From the NCBI GenBank assembly GCA_046153945.1, contig JBJXFF010000187.1, forward strand, positions 6,315 through 70,314: a DNA stretch of 64,000 nt, written 5' to 3'. The notes under the pieces were generated by a model. It had not been told where the DNA came from. It saw nothing but the letters and a program-made list of their open reading frames with translations, and did not search any database. This DNA comes from SXOA01 sp046153945 (GTDB lineage: Bacteria > Planctomycetota > Planctomycetia > Pirellulales > Pirellulaceae). Shown here in pieces: positions 1 through 8,091 of this stretch (position 1 is the stretch's first letter; the number at the start of each line of letters is the position of its first letter). The position numbers and the translations under genes are program-made.

Positions 1-1
1 C

Positions 2-586
2 GACTATCCGCAGCTTGAAATGGGCCTGGGTGATGACGTTGCTTATCAAGGAAAGCATCCGCTGGGGGATTGCCTGGCGGAGAAGGCAATCTCGCTCATC
101 GGTCAACATCTCGTGGCCGTGGTGAAGGACGGCAGCAACAAGGGTGCGCGGGAGGGGATGGCTTTGGCGGCGACTTTGGCCGGCATGGCATTCTCCAACT
201 GCGCGGTGGCGCTAGTGCATGCCCTCGAGTATCCTCTGGGAGGGGCAATTCATGTTTCTCATGGGGCGGGTAACGGACTGCTCCTGCCGTACGTGATGCG
301 GTTCAATCTGTCGGAGCGGAAAGCGGCCTTCGCCCGCATTGCGGCGCTGCTCGGCGAGAACATCAGCGGGCTTTCCGAGGACGCCGCCGCCGAGAAAGCC
401 ATCTCCGCCGTGGACCGCATCCGCTCCGAGATCGGCATCCCGCAGCGCATCCGCGACATTGGTGGAAAGCGAGAGCAACTTCCTGAATTCGCCACGAAAG
501 CCTTCGCCATCAAGCGGCTGATGGCGGTGAATCCGCGGAGGGCGAGTGAAGCGGATTTGCTGGGGATCTTAGAAGCAGCGTTTTAG
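2..586 (+). CDS. Iron-containing alcohol dehydrogenase, C-terminal part (cut by window edge)
   Basis: This is the C-terminal 194 residues of a group III (Fe-dependent) alcohol dehydrogenase, an NAD(P)-linked oxidoreductase that interconverts alcohols and aldehydes. The frame is open from base 2, so the start lies outside the window. The family signature is clear: VHALEYPLGG followed by SHGAGNGLLLPYVMRFN. It contains the two late metal-ligand histidines with the usual 14-residue spacing. The middle position, often His in the AHPLG version of the motif, is Tyr here. The all-helical C-terminal domain is complete. The gene converges on the sigma-linked gene, leaving only 2 bases between the stops. 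The substrate cannot be told from this part. Confidence 0.85.
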   Translation, partial: DYPQLEMGLGDDVAYQGKHPLGDCLAEKAISLIGQHLVAVVKDGSNKGAREGMALAATLAGMAFSNCAVALVHALEYPLGGAIHVSHGAGNGLLLPYVMRFNLSERKAAFARIAALLGENISGLSEDAAAEKAISAVDRIRSEIGIPQRIRDIGGKREQLPEFATKAFAIKRLMAVNPRRASEADLLGILEAAF

Positions 587-588
587 CC

Positions 589-999
589 CTATGGCTTCTT
601 CCTCAAATGCCCCGCGGTGGACTGGAAGTACTTGGTCCGCCGGACTTCAACGACCTCGCTGGTCTCGTCCTGCTGGCGGCGAAGGTCCTCCAGGTTTGAA
701 GCGCAGAAGCGGCAGCCGATCTTTTGGATATGGAAGGTGATGTAGGTCATGTGCTCGTCGTCGAGCGCGGCCAGGAGGAAGCTGCCGAGGTGTTCGCGGC
801 TGGGACAACTGAGCCGCGTGCGCCGCCAGATTTCGCCAACGCTATGCACCCCCGCATCGCGCCGGCCATTGATGGCGGAGAGCCGCGTCAGCAGTTCAGG
901 CCGGGCGCGCAGCTCCTGCTCAATGGCGGCCATCTCTTCGGGAGGGAGCGCCTCTTCGAGGTAAGCTTCGAGTTCGGCTTGAGTGATGCGGCGGGCCAC
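589..999 (-). CDS. Short protein coupled to ECF sigma factor, possible anti-sigma-like partner
   Basis: This 136-residue soluble protein starts with GTG directly after the TAA stop of the sigma factor (TAAGTG), so the two are translationally coupled. The N-terminal third is acidic and helical (AELEAYLEEALPPEEMAAIE), which resembles the start of zinc-finger anti-sigma proteins. The usual HxxxCxxC set is not seen in order. The later part has a Cys pair in IGCRFCASNLEDL. No membrane segment is visible. Position and length suggest a regulator of the neighbouring sigma factor, but this is inference. It could also be an unrelated planctomycete family that travels with such sigma factors. Confidence 0.7.
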   Translation of the reverse strand: MARRITQAELEAYLEEALPPEEMAAIEQELRARPELLTRLSAINGRRDAGVHSVGEIWRRTRLSCPSREHLGSFLLAALDDEHMTYITFHIQKIGCRFCASNLEDLRRQQDETSEVVEVRRTKYFQSTAGHLRKKP

Positions 1000-1644
1000 T
1001 TACGGATCCTCGTACAATTCCGGAAAGACTTCCGCGGACAATTCCTGGTTCTTCACCAGGCTCCGGAGCCGGGCGATGAAGTCGAACTTGTAGTTAGCGA
1101 CCTGTTGCTCGGTGATGTCCAGTTCCTCGGCCGCATCCTTGTTCGCCCAGCCGCGGACGAAGAGGAGTTCGGCACATTGGAGCTTGGTCCACTCCCCCTT
1201 TTCTCGCCAGCGGGTGATCTGGTCGCGGAGGGCTTCGGTGATCGCCTTCTCTTCCAGGTTCTTCCGCTCGCCACTGCGGGCGATGCTGCTAGCGACCCGG
1301 GCGCTGCCGGCCACTTCCCATGAGCCGGTCGAGTCCGCCCCGGCGGATAGCGGCACCGCGGGTCGGCGGCCTTCACGTCGCAGGTGGTCGGTCAGCTTGT
1401 AGGCACAGATCGAAAACAGGTAGCTCTCCAGTGGCCGCTTGCCGTCGTAATTGGGGAGACTGTTCAGGAACCCCATGAAGGCTTCCTGCACGATGTCCTC
1501 GCTCGGCCCGCGGCGGCCCAGGCGGCTTTCGACAAAGGCGAGCAGCCGCCCTTCGTAGCGGGCAATCAGGTCGGTCCAGGCATCTCCTTCGCCGCGGCGA
1601 ATCCGCTCGATGAGCAGGGAGTCGGCATCCAGGGCGTGGGGCAT
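1000..1644 (-). CDS. ECF-type RNA polymerase sigma factor
   Basis: This 214-residue sigma-70 family protein contains region 2 (DLIARYEGRLLAFVESRLG, then SEDIVQEAFMGFLNSL and a basic LTDHLRREGRRP) and a C-terminal region 4 helix-turn-helix (GWANKDAAEELDITEQQVAN). The linker is longer than in classical ECF factors. I chose the ATG at 1644 because the frame can be extended to a GTG at 1737 only by translating through a palindromic repeat (1697-1713) in the gap after the upstream membrane-protein gene. The start has no strong Shine-Dalgarno. Partner gene follows immediately. With the kinase upstream, it probably belongs to an envelope or stress signalling group. Confidence 0.85.
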   Translation of the reverse strand: MPHALDADSLLIERIRRGEGDAWTDLIARYEGRLLAFVESRLGRRGPSEDIVQEAFMGFLNSLPNYDGKRPLESYLFSICAYKLTDHLRREGRRPAVPLSAGADSTGSWEVAGSARVASSIARSGERKNLEEKAITEALRDQITRWREKGEWTKLQCAELLFVRGWANKDAAEELDITEQQVANYKFDFIARLRSLVKNQELSAEVFPELYEDP

Positions 1645-1696
1645 GGGAGCGGCAGAAAAGGGCTTGGAACGCCGGTTCCGCTGCTTCCCCGGCAGA

Positions 1697-1713
1697 CCGC
1701 ACACAGTGTGCGG
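1697..1713. repeat. REP-like palindrome, degenerate copy
   Basis: CCGCACAC and GTGTGCGG flank a single A and form an 8-bp perfect hairpin. The arm sequence matches the GCACAC...GTGTGC arms of the better copies at 2668-2736 and 55074-55099, but the TCC centre is missing. It lies between the membrane-protein gene stop and the sigma factor start. Confidence 0.6.
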
Positions 1714-1718
1714 GCCGC

Positions 1719-2648
1719 TTAGAGCCAGTAAATCCACCTGGCGAGGAGGGCACCGGAGCCGACAATAGCCAGTATCGCTGCCGCGGTCAGGAACTGCAAG
1801 CGTCCCGTGTAATACCCGCGGGTCGCATTATCGAGCCGGAAGTAACTGAAGATCGTCCCCAGGAACAACAACGCCCCGCCAGCGATAAGCCCCGTCTGCA
1901 AAAGGCGGTAATAAGCGGTCAAATCATGCCACTGGCCGGTGATTTTCTGCCGGAAGTCGGGGCCGAATTCCACCAGGGCATGAATCTGCTGCATTGGGCC
2001 GGTCGAGGGAGAGATAATCTGCTCCTGGTAGACATTCTTTGATTGGACCAGTTCCCGCTTAATCCTCGCCACGTCATAGCCAACGAGCTGCGGCGCGAGC
2101 GTGCTGCCGAGCTGTTCCGCGATGTACTCGTCGGTCTTCGCCCGCAGTACCTTGTCTAATTCCAGGTTGGCTTCGGCCTCTGTTGAAAAGAGGCCGGAGG
2201 AAACGGCAATCGAGTGTTCCGAGCCGACGGTGACGTTCTTGCCCACCCATTCCGGACGGCCGGGGGGAATGACGATGCTATCGGGATTGACTTTCGGAGG
2301 CGTGTGCAATTCGCCTGCGGGGAGTTTGGCGACAGGTGCGGATTCGTCGGCTGAACTCTTGGACGGGGCGGCTGTCGCCGGAGAAGGATCTTGTGTCGGC
2401 GAGGATTCCGGCAACTTCTTAGCAGCATCCTTAGCGCCGGTATCTGCCGCAAACAGGCTCGTGGAGTCGATGCTCGCGCAGCACCCGGAACAGACCGCCA
2501 CGAACGCACCGCAGCCGGCCACCACGCACAGGGAGCCGAGGATTCCTTGAAGGGCCGCCCGGACCTGCTGCAATCGGAGCAGCGGAAGGCCGGCAATAAC
2601 GGCAGCAACGAGGAGCGCGAGCGTCATGGGGATGATGGTTGTGGCCAT
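1719..2648 (-). CDS. Unknown four-helix membrane protein with extracytoplasmic middle domain
   Basis: This 309-residue protein has no family that I recognise. The N-terminus has two hydrophobic segments (about residues 5-24 and 34-58, the second Cys-rich: GCGAFVAVCSGCCAS). They are followed by a Ser/Pro/Ala/Lys-rich linker (about 68-120) and a folded central region (about 125-235). Two C-terminal membrane helices (about 240-262 and 280-306) come last. The central region alternates charged and aliphatic residues and may be a periplasmic sensory or binding domain. The gene lies between the Ser/Thr kinase and the sigma factor on the same strand, so a role in signalling is likely but not shown. 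Confidence 0.75.
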   Translation of the reverse strand: MATTIIPMTLALLVAAVIAGLPLLRLQQVRAALQGILGSLCVVAGCGAFVAVCSGCCASIDSTSLFAADTGAKDAAKKLPESSPTQDPSPATAAPSKSSADESAPVAKLPAGELHTPPKVNPDSIVIPPGRPEWVGKNVTVGSEHSIAVSSGLFSTEAEANLELDKVLRAKTDEYIAEQLGSTLAPQLVGYDVARIKRELVQSKNVYQEQIISPSTGPMQQIHALVEFGPDFRQKITGQWHDLTAYYRLLQTGLIAGGALLFLGTIFSYFRLDNATRGYYTGRLQFLTAAAILAIVGSGALLARWIYWL

Positions 2649-2667
2649 AGTTCACCTTGATTCCTAA

Positions 2668-2736
2668 GTAGCCCGCACACTCCGTGTGCGCGGCAATTCA
2701 AAAAACTCAGGTCAGCACACGGAGTGTGCTGACTAC
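2668..2736. repeat. Head-to-head pair of REP-like palindromes (REPIN-like)
   Basis: Two palindromes face each other across a 17-bp spacer. The left copy (2668-2693) reads GTAG then GCACACTCCGTGTGC. The right copy (2711-2736) is the same element inverted, GCACACGGAGTGTGC ending in GACTAC. Each can form a hairpin with a TCC or GGA loop. The pair fills the gap between the kinase stop and the next gene and could act as an mRNA-stabilising or terminating structure. Confidence 0.8.
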
Positions 2737-4910
2737 TAAACCCTCCCCTGCGTCACCCGCTGCCGGATCGCCAGGCGGTCCTGCGGCTTGAGCCAGGGGG
2801 AGGCGAGTTGCACGGTTGTCGAAATGGCTCCCGCCATGAGCAGGCCCCACGGCATCGGGAAGCGGAACAGCAGGGTGAAGACCCAGGCGGCCAGCACGGA
2901 AAGGACGATGGGAGCAATCCGCAGCCGCGACGTCCGGAGCGGATCGGTCTGCTTCCACCAGCCAATCACCAGGAACAATCCGCCAAAGAACGCGACGAAG
3001 CATGACAGCATCGGCGTGCCGCTCGAATCGACCATGTTTCGGGAAATCGGATTGTCCGAGTCCACCTGCATCGAGGCATTCGCCAGCAGGTTGACCAGCA
3101 GGAACTGGTTCGACAGAAACGCCGCCGCTCCAAATGCGAGACCCAGAACGAGCAGCACGAATCTCCGCTTTGCTTGCTCGCCGGTGGATTGTTCCCAGAA
3201 CTTTCCGGCGGCCAGCACCACCCACGAACCAACGGTCGTCACCAGCCAGAGCCAGGCCGGGCCGGAAACCTTGTTGGTGGAACTGCTGATCCATTCGCCG
3301 CCGCCGATGGCGCCCATCACGATGGTCAATACCGCCGCAATGGCCGCCGAGGCGAGCATCGAGCCGGCCAGTTCGCCGACGCGGTCCCCCGTCGTTTTCA
3401 TCCGCAAAACGCTGCGGTATTGCTGTTCCCAGGTAACGTAACGCCCCTCAATCGGAAACGTCTCCGCCGCCGAAGCGCCGCGCGTCGCTTGCACGATCAG
3501 CCAGATGCCGAGATACACGACATACGTCATCGCCAGCACCACCGCGGCCGGAATGACCCAGGGCCAGGCGAAGATGAGGGCAATCACAAAGCCGACAATC
3601 AGCAGAATCTTGAGCGGCGTGCCGCCGGAGTTCCACCACTGTCCGAAATTGGAGAACCCACGACTCACCGCGGTCGCAATGGGCTCTTCGGCTCGGGGAG
3701 CTACAGGAAGTGCCGCATAGCTGCCGTGGACATGGCCCGGTCCACGAACTGGCCCAGATCCAGGCCGCTGGCCATTCGCCCCTTGGCGAACCGGAGGAAT
3801 CTGTGTCTGTTTGGGATTCTTCTTGACCGGACCGAAGGCCATCTCCTTCTCGTCGTCGCCGATGTAGTGCGGCTCTGCGTTTCTTTTTGGCGGCTGCGTA
3901 TCCTTAACGATGGTCACCGTAGCTTCCACGACTCGCTCGGGCACGCCATGCCCCGCCAACTTGCTCGGCTGCGGAACGGCGGGGATCGGAATCTCCAGAC
4001 CGGTCGCCGGTGCTTTCAAGCTGATGTTGACTTTGGAAGCATCCAGAATTGCCACCATCTCGGCGACATTCTTGAATCGTTTCTCGGGATCCTTCCGCAT
4101 CGCCTTCTCAATCATTCCGCGATAAGGCTGCGGGACGTTGGTCAGGTCCGGATCCGCGGTCAGATGCTTCATGATAATTTCCGCGCTGCTCTCCCCTTCA
4201 AAGGGGACGCGGCCGGTCACCATCTCGTACAAGACAATGCCGAGGGCATAGATATCGATCTCTTTGCCGTAGGCTCCCTTGCCGATTTCGGGGGCCATGT
4301 AGTGGAACGTACCGACGCTTTCCGTCTGGCCGCTCCGCCGCGAGCAAGAGATGAACTTGGAGAGTCCATAGTCTCCGATTTTGACGCAGCCTTCGTCCTC
4401 AAAAATATTGCCCGGCTTCAGGTCCCGATGGACGATGCCATGATCGTGGAGATAAGCCGTCCCCGCCGCGATGCCGCGGAACCAGGAATCGACTTCTTCC
4501 TTGGGCAGGCCGTTGGGGTTGCGATCGATGACGTCCTTGAGGCTCGCCCCGGCGATGTACTCCATCACGACCCAGGCTTCCCCCTGTTCGTCGTAGCGAA
4601 TGTCATACAGGTCGATCAGGTTGACGTGCTTGAGGTTCAGGCACTGGCTGACGCCGCGAAGTTCGACTTCGAGGTTCCTCTCGACATGCTTCAGGGCGAC
4701 TTCCTTGCCGGCATCGCTGGCGGCGAAATAGACCTCGCCGAAGCCACCTTTGCCGATGCCCCGTTTGATGGTGTACCCCTCGAGAGGGCGCGAACCACTG
4801 GTGAATTGGAATTTCATGGCACCGCCCAACCTTGCGGGAGAAGCCTCAGCCACGGCAACGCCGCCCTGGCTATCAGCATCTAATTCTAACGTAGCGGTAC
4901 GGTCATTCAT
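2736..4910 (-). CDS. Membrane Ser/Thr protein kinase (PknB/Hanks type)
   Basis: This 724-residue protein kinase has its catalytic domain at about residues 45-310. The glycine loop is GIGKGGFGEV (51-60), the ATP-binding Lys is in VALK (Lys74), and the catalytic loop is HRDLKPGN (161-168). The metal-binding motif is DYG rather than DFG (180-182), and APE is at 206-208. All catalytic residues are present, so it should be active. A Pro/Gly/Arg-rich linker follows. Then comes a C-terminal half with about six hydrophobic segments (from about 432 to 715), so the kinase is anchored by a polytopic domain instead of a single helix with PASTA repeats. It heads the cluster containing the membrane protein and sigma factor. 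A 709-bp divergent gap precedes it. Confidence 0.93.
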   Translation of the reverse strand: MNDRTATLELDADSQGGVAVAEASPARLGGAMKFQFTSGSRPLEGYTIKRGIGKGGFGEVYFAASDAGKEVALKHVERNLEVELRGVSQCLNLKHVNLIDLYDIRYDEQGEAWVVMEYIAGASLKDVIDRNPNGLPKEEVDSWFRGIAAGTAYLHDHGIVHRDLKPGNIFEDEGCVKIGDYGLSKFISCSRRSGQTESVGTFHYMAPEIGKGAYGKEIDIYALGIVLYEMVTGRVPFEGESSAEIIMKHLTADPDLTNVPQPYRGMIEKAMRKDPEKRFKNVAEMVAILDASKVNISLKAPATGLEIPIPAVPQPSKLAGHGVPERVVEATVTIVKDTQPPKRNAEPHYIGDDEKEMAFGPVKKNPKQTQIPPVRQGANGQRPGSGPVRGPGHVHGSYAALPVAPRAEEPIATAVSRGFSNFGQWWNSGGTPLKILLIVGFVIALIFAWPWVIPAAVVLAMTYVVYLGIWLIVQATRGASAAETFPIEGRYVTWEQQYRSVLRMKTTGDRVGELAGSMLASAAIAAVLTIVMGAIGGGEWISSSTNKVSGPAWLWLVTTVGSWVVLAAGKFWEQSTGEQAKRRFVLLVLGLAFGAAAFLSNQFLLVNLLANASMQVDSDNPISRNMVDSSGTPMLSCFVAFFGGLFLVIGWWKQTDPLRTSRLRIAPIVLSVLAAWVFTLLFRFPMPWGLLMAGAISTTVQLASPWLKPQDRLAIRQRVTQGRV

Positions 4911-5619
4911 TTGTCCAGTTTCCCCCGGTATTTTCCGAAACTCGCTGGAATAAGGAAAGCAGCCCGTGGCAAGTTTGCCGAGCCGATTTCCTGTTTTCAG
5001 CGGTTTTCGTCTGGGAATTTGGGCTGTTTAGGCGATTCGTCGCCTTTCCGTCCGCGCTCTCCCACCTCTGGCGCTTGAAGGGTTTTCGTTCTAGGGAGGG
5101 AAATCTTGGCGGAAAGTTCCGTGGATTGGATCGCGGGGTGTCCCAATGGTGATAAGTCGCTGATAAGGAGCGTTTATTCCTACCTTGGGGGCACATTTTC
5201 GCAACGCTCCACCATTTGAATGATCATCGTAAGTCACTAGCTACAAACATTTTACAGCCACTATGTCGGATCTATTTTTCTTCAAGTCGTTGTCAAATGG
5301 CACATTCTTTATTCCGACCCATTCGGGGGGTATTTAGTTCGTTTGATAAGGCGTTTTTCTGTTCGCTGCAAAGACTTTCGAGACTTCGCCCCCCCATTTC
5401 CAAGTCGCTTCCGAAGGTCGCATCTTCCTTTGGGCAATTCTCCAGGGAGGAGTCGTCCATCTTCTCAATGATACTATTGTACACGTGCCAAAAGCAAGTA
5501 GGTTTGGGCGGAATTCTCAAAATATTTCGGAGCACCCTTTGCCGTTGACGAATGCCAGGAGTCGCGGTGATAGTTACTCCCCTTCCCAACGTTAATTATA
5601 CCTCAACCACGCACACCTC
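4911..5619. promoter_or_regulatory. Divergent intergenic region between kinase and RyR gene, no gene seen
   Basis: This 709-bp gap has lower GC than its surroundings and no credible coding frame; short open frames here lack ribosome sites and sensible composition. It must hold promoters for the kinase (minus) and the RyR-SLATT pair (plus). GATAAG words occur at about 5149-5165 (twice, in GATAAGTCGCTGATAAGG) and about 5346. On the kinase strand these read CTTATC, a word also repeated in the gap at 16160-16738. Confidence 0.45.
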
Positions 5620-5901
5620 ATGTCTTACCGACCCCAGCCGCTCGAAGTTGCTCACACAGAGATTCCCCCAAGCCTGGATGGGCTTATGGAAAAACTCGCC
5701 GTAAACGTCCACGACATTTGGGGGGACCAACGACTCAAGGATGGCTGGAAACTCGGCCCTCAGCGGGACGACGCAAAAAAGGAGCACCCCTGCCTGCGGC
5801 CGTTCGAAGAGTTGCCGGAATCCGAAAAAGAATATGACCGCCGCGTGGTGCGGGACACCGTGCGGGCCATACTGGCTTTAGGTTATCGTATTGAGAAGTA
5901 A
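5620..5901 (+). CDS. RyR-domain protein (ryanodine receptor Ryr repeat family)
   Basis: This 93-residue protein consists of a single RyR domain. The diagnostic string is nearly complete: YRPQPLEVAHTEIPPSL, KLAVNVHDIWGDQR, DGWKLGPQRDD, HPCLRPFEELPESEKEYDR and ILALGYRI. The domain is known from vertebrate ryanodine receptors, where it occurs as repeated modules, and from small bacterial proteins. A ligand-binding role has been suggested for prokaryotic versions in conflict and signalling operons. There is no signal peptide or membrane helix, so it acts in the cytosol. The next gene starts 31 bp downstream and encodes a SLATT-like membrane protein, which suggests a sensor-effector pair. Confidence 0.88.
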   Translation: MSYRPQPLEVAHTEIPPSLDGLMEKLAVNVHDIWGDQRLKDGWKLGPQRDDAKKEHPCLRPFEELPESEKEYDRRVVRDTVRAILALGYRIEK

Positions 5902-5932
5902 GCTTCCCTTGCTCCTTACGAGAATTGCTGCC

Positions 5933-7180
5933 ATGACTACCTCCGTTCCCGATCCCGGAAACGAGTCGGCCTCGCCAAAAGCCCGGCCGGTTTACTCCGA
6001 GAGTGAACTCTACGACTCACCGGAGATCCTGGCCAAATGGCCGGGACTTAAACCCCTTCTCCTCACCTGGCAGAAAGTGGTCTGGGACGCCGACGATAGC
6101 CAGGTCCGCGGCTGTTGGCATTACGACCAGGAAGCGATCCGCTTGCAAAAGAGGCATCGCTGGGCGGTCATCTCGGCTGCGGTTACCGGAACGGCAGCAG
6201 TTGTACTAGCCATTTTGCAATTGGGATTGGCTAAACAGAAACTGGGATGGGTGACCGACGCTGTATTAGTGTCGATGGAAGTTGTCTGCGTGGTTGCGGC
6301 GGCCGTCACGATCATCCTCGGTGTATTTCTTAGTTTGGATCACCGCTGGAGGGAATTCCGTTTCAAAGCCGAGCAATTCCGGATGCTGAAATTTCGTTTT
6401 CTGCACGATGCCGCTCGCTGGCTGTCGGTCGACGAGGAGCATAGCATCGAGCATCTTAACTCGCACATTGCTAAAATACATGCCGCAGATCGGCAGAGCA
6501 TCTTGGGTTGGATTCACTGGAAACAGGAGTTTTTGCCGGAGTTGGTCCGGCCTCGAAAGTATCCGGACCAGCATCTCGCGGGAGAAATTGAAACGTACTT
6601 TCGCGAGCGCAGGTTGATCCCCCAGCAGCAGTATTTTCAGCGGCGCGGTCACCAACTTCACGGCACCGAAAGGATTGTTCGCTGGATTGGGCCAACTTTC
6701 TTTTTTGCCAGTGTCGTCTTCGCGCTCGTCCATGCCGCGATTCATATCAAGCACAAGTGGGAGGAGATGGCCGCCAATTCCCAAAAGGCCGCGGCCAAGC
6801 AGGTTGAGAAAGCTACTGAAAAGGAGAAACCAAAGCCCGCAAAAGACGCCGCTCAGGCTGACTTGAAACACGAGGATCACGCCGAAGGAGCCGCCGCTCC
6901 CCACTCCGAGCCCTCTTGGATGCTGATTCTGGCCTTGCTCGCCGCTATTCTCCCCGTGGCGGCGGCGGGAGTCCGAACCTGGCGAGGGGCCTTTGAGTTC
7001 GGGCGGAATTCCTTGCGGTTCGAATCGATGGGCCACCACTTGGACCACCTTCTCAAGGAATTGAGTGCAGCCGAAACTCCCGAAGGAAAATTGGGCATTC
7101 TCCGCCGTGGCGAATACGCGATGGAAAGCGAGCACCGTTCGTGGATGCGGCTGATGATGGAATCGGAGTGGTTTGGATAG
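5933..7180 (+). CDS. SLATT/DUF4231-like four-helix membrane protein, possible effector paired with RyR
   Basis: This 415-residue membrane protein has two similar halves. Half one has helices at about 77-99 and 108-134 followed by a charged amphipathic stretch (DHRWREFRFKAEQFRMLKF), which is the layout of SLATT and DUF4231 two-helix proteins. Half two has helices at about 248-272 and 328-348, followed by the comparable RTWRGAFEFGRNSLRFESM. The loop of half two carries a Lys/Glu/Ala-rich insert (about 275-325). SLATT proteins are thought to act as membrane pores or effectors in nucleotide-signal conflict systems; that role here is inference. I chose the ATG at 5933 over a TTG at 5891 that overlaps the RyR gene. 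Only 5 bp separate its stop from birA. Confidence 0.75.
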   Translation: MTTSVPDPGNESASPKARPVYSESELYDSPEILAKWPGLKPLLLTWQKVVWDADDSQVRGCWHYDQEAIRLQKRHRWAVISAAVTGTAAVVLAILQLGLAKQKLGWVTDAVLVSMEVVCVVAAAVTIILGVFLSLDHRWREFRFKAEQFRMLKFRFLHDAARWLSVDEEHSIEHLNSHIAKIHAADRQSILGWIHWKQEFLPELVRPRKYPDQHLAGEIETYFRERRLIPQQQYFQRRGHQLHGTERIVRWIGPTFFFASVVFALVHAAIHIKHKWEEMAANSQKAAAKQVEKATEKEKPKPAKDAAQADLKHEDHAEGAAAPHSEPSWMLILALLAAILPVAAAGVRTWRGAFEFGRNSLRFESMGHHLDHLLKELSAAETPEGKLGILRRGEYAMESEHRSWMRLMMESEWFG

Positions 7181-7185
7181 TGCTT

Positions 7186-7968
7186 ATGGCCCAGTTTGAC
7201 TTGCCGACAATCCGCTCCTCGCCGCATGTTGCCACGCTCGAACACCATCAGCAAATTGGCTCCACCAGCGACCGCGCGCTGGAACTCGCGAGGCAGGACC
7301 AGTTGGCTCTCCCCATGCTCATTCTCGCCGATCAGCAAACCGGCGGCCGAGGGCGGGGCTGCAACCAGTGGTGGGCGGCTGCGGGTTCGCTCACGTTCTC
7401 GCTGCTCATCGATTCCCAGCAGCTCGGCATCGCCAGCCAAAAATGGCCGGTCCTCTCCCTCTCCACCGGCCTGGCGATTTGCGAGGCGCTGGAGCAAATC
7501 GCCCCCGGCGGCGATTTTGGGGTCAAATGGCCCAATGATGTTTACTGCGCCGGCCGAAAGCTGTGCGGCATCCTGATTGAGTCCCCCTCCGCCTCTCGCG
7601 GCCGCGTCATCGTCGGCATCGGGCTCAATGTCAATAATTCGCTCGCTGCCGCTCCCTCGGACATTCAATCCTTGGCCACATCCCTGGTGGACTACCTCCA
7701 GCGTCCGCTGGATATGACCGGCGTCTTGCTGAGCCTGCTCGTTTCCCTCCAATCCCGCTGGCAAGAACTCGGGAGCACCGGCTTTGAACTCCAAGCCGTC
7801 GAATTCCGTCGCCGCTGTGTCCTGGATGGCCGAACGATTCAAGTCTCTTCCGGCCCCCGCATGATTACTGGCCACTGTTTGGGGATTGATGACAGCGGCT
7901 CGCTGGTTTTGCAAACGGAAAACGGACGGGAGGAGATTGCTTCGGGGTCAGTGGTGAGCATTCAATAA
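7186..7968 (+). CDS. birA: Biotin--[acetyl-CoA-carboxylase] ligase
   Basis: This 260-residue cytosolic enzyme joins biotin to the carrier lysine of acetyl-CoA carboxylase through biotinyl-AMP. The motif GGRGRGCNQWW (biotinyl-AMP loop), KWPNDV with the catalytic-region Lys, and GRKLCGILIE plus VIVGIGLNVNN are all present. A small C-terminal SH3-like domain follows (about 210-260). No N-terminal DNA-binding domain is present, so it is the short, non-repressor form. The ATG at 7186 is preferred because a frame extended to 7141 would overlap the SLATT-like gene. It is probably cotranscribed with that gene, although the functional link may be accidental. Confidence 0.92.
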   Translation: MAQFDLPTIRSSPHVATLEHHQQIGSTSDRALELARQDQLALPMLILADQQTGGRGRGCNQWWAAAGSLTFSLLIDSQQLGIASQKWPVLSLSTGLAICEALEQIAPGGDFGVKWPNDVYCAGRKLCGILIESPSASRGRVIVGIGLNVNNSLAAAPSDIQSLATSLVDYLQRPLDMTGVLLSLLVSLQSRWQELGSTGFELQAVEFRRRCVLDGRTIQVSSGPRMITGHCLGIDDSGSLVLQTENGREEIASGSVVSIQ

Positions 7969-8091
7969 CAAACGCTGAGTATTGGTTTTCCCGCTGTTTT
8001 CGCCTATGCTAAAGGGCGTTCCCGCCAACTGCCGCGGAGCGCCGGACCTCCCTCCTGCCGGCGGACTTCGCTGCGTAGATTCACCCGCGTC

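Noticed and set aside
3174..4883. Long open frame on the plus strand opposite the kinase gene (569 codons)
   Set aside because: It is the antisense of a gene with every kinase motif. The translation is rich in Arg, Gly and His with no domain, a common result of GC-rich codon bias.
4903..5548. Short frames in the kinase-RyR gap
   Set aside because: No ribosome site, odd composition rich in Ser, Arg and Phe, and opposite-strand overlaps. I treat the gap as regulatory.
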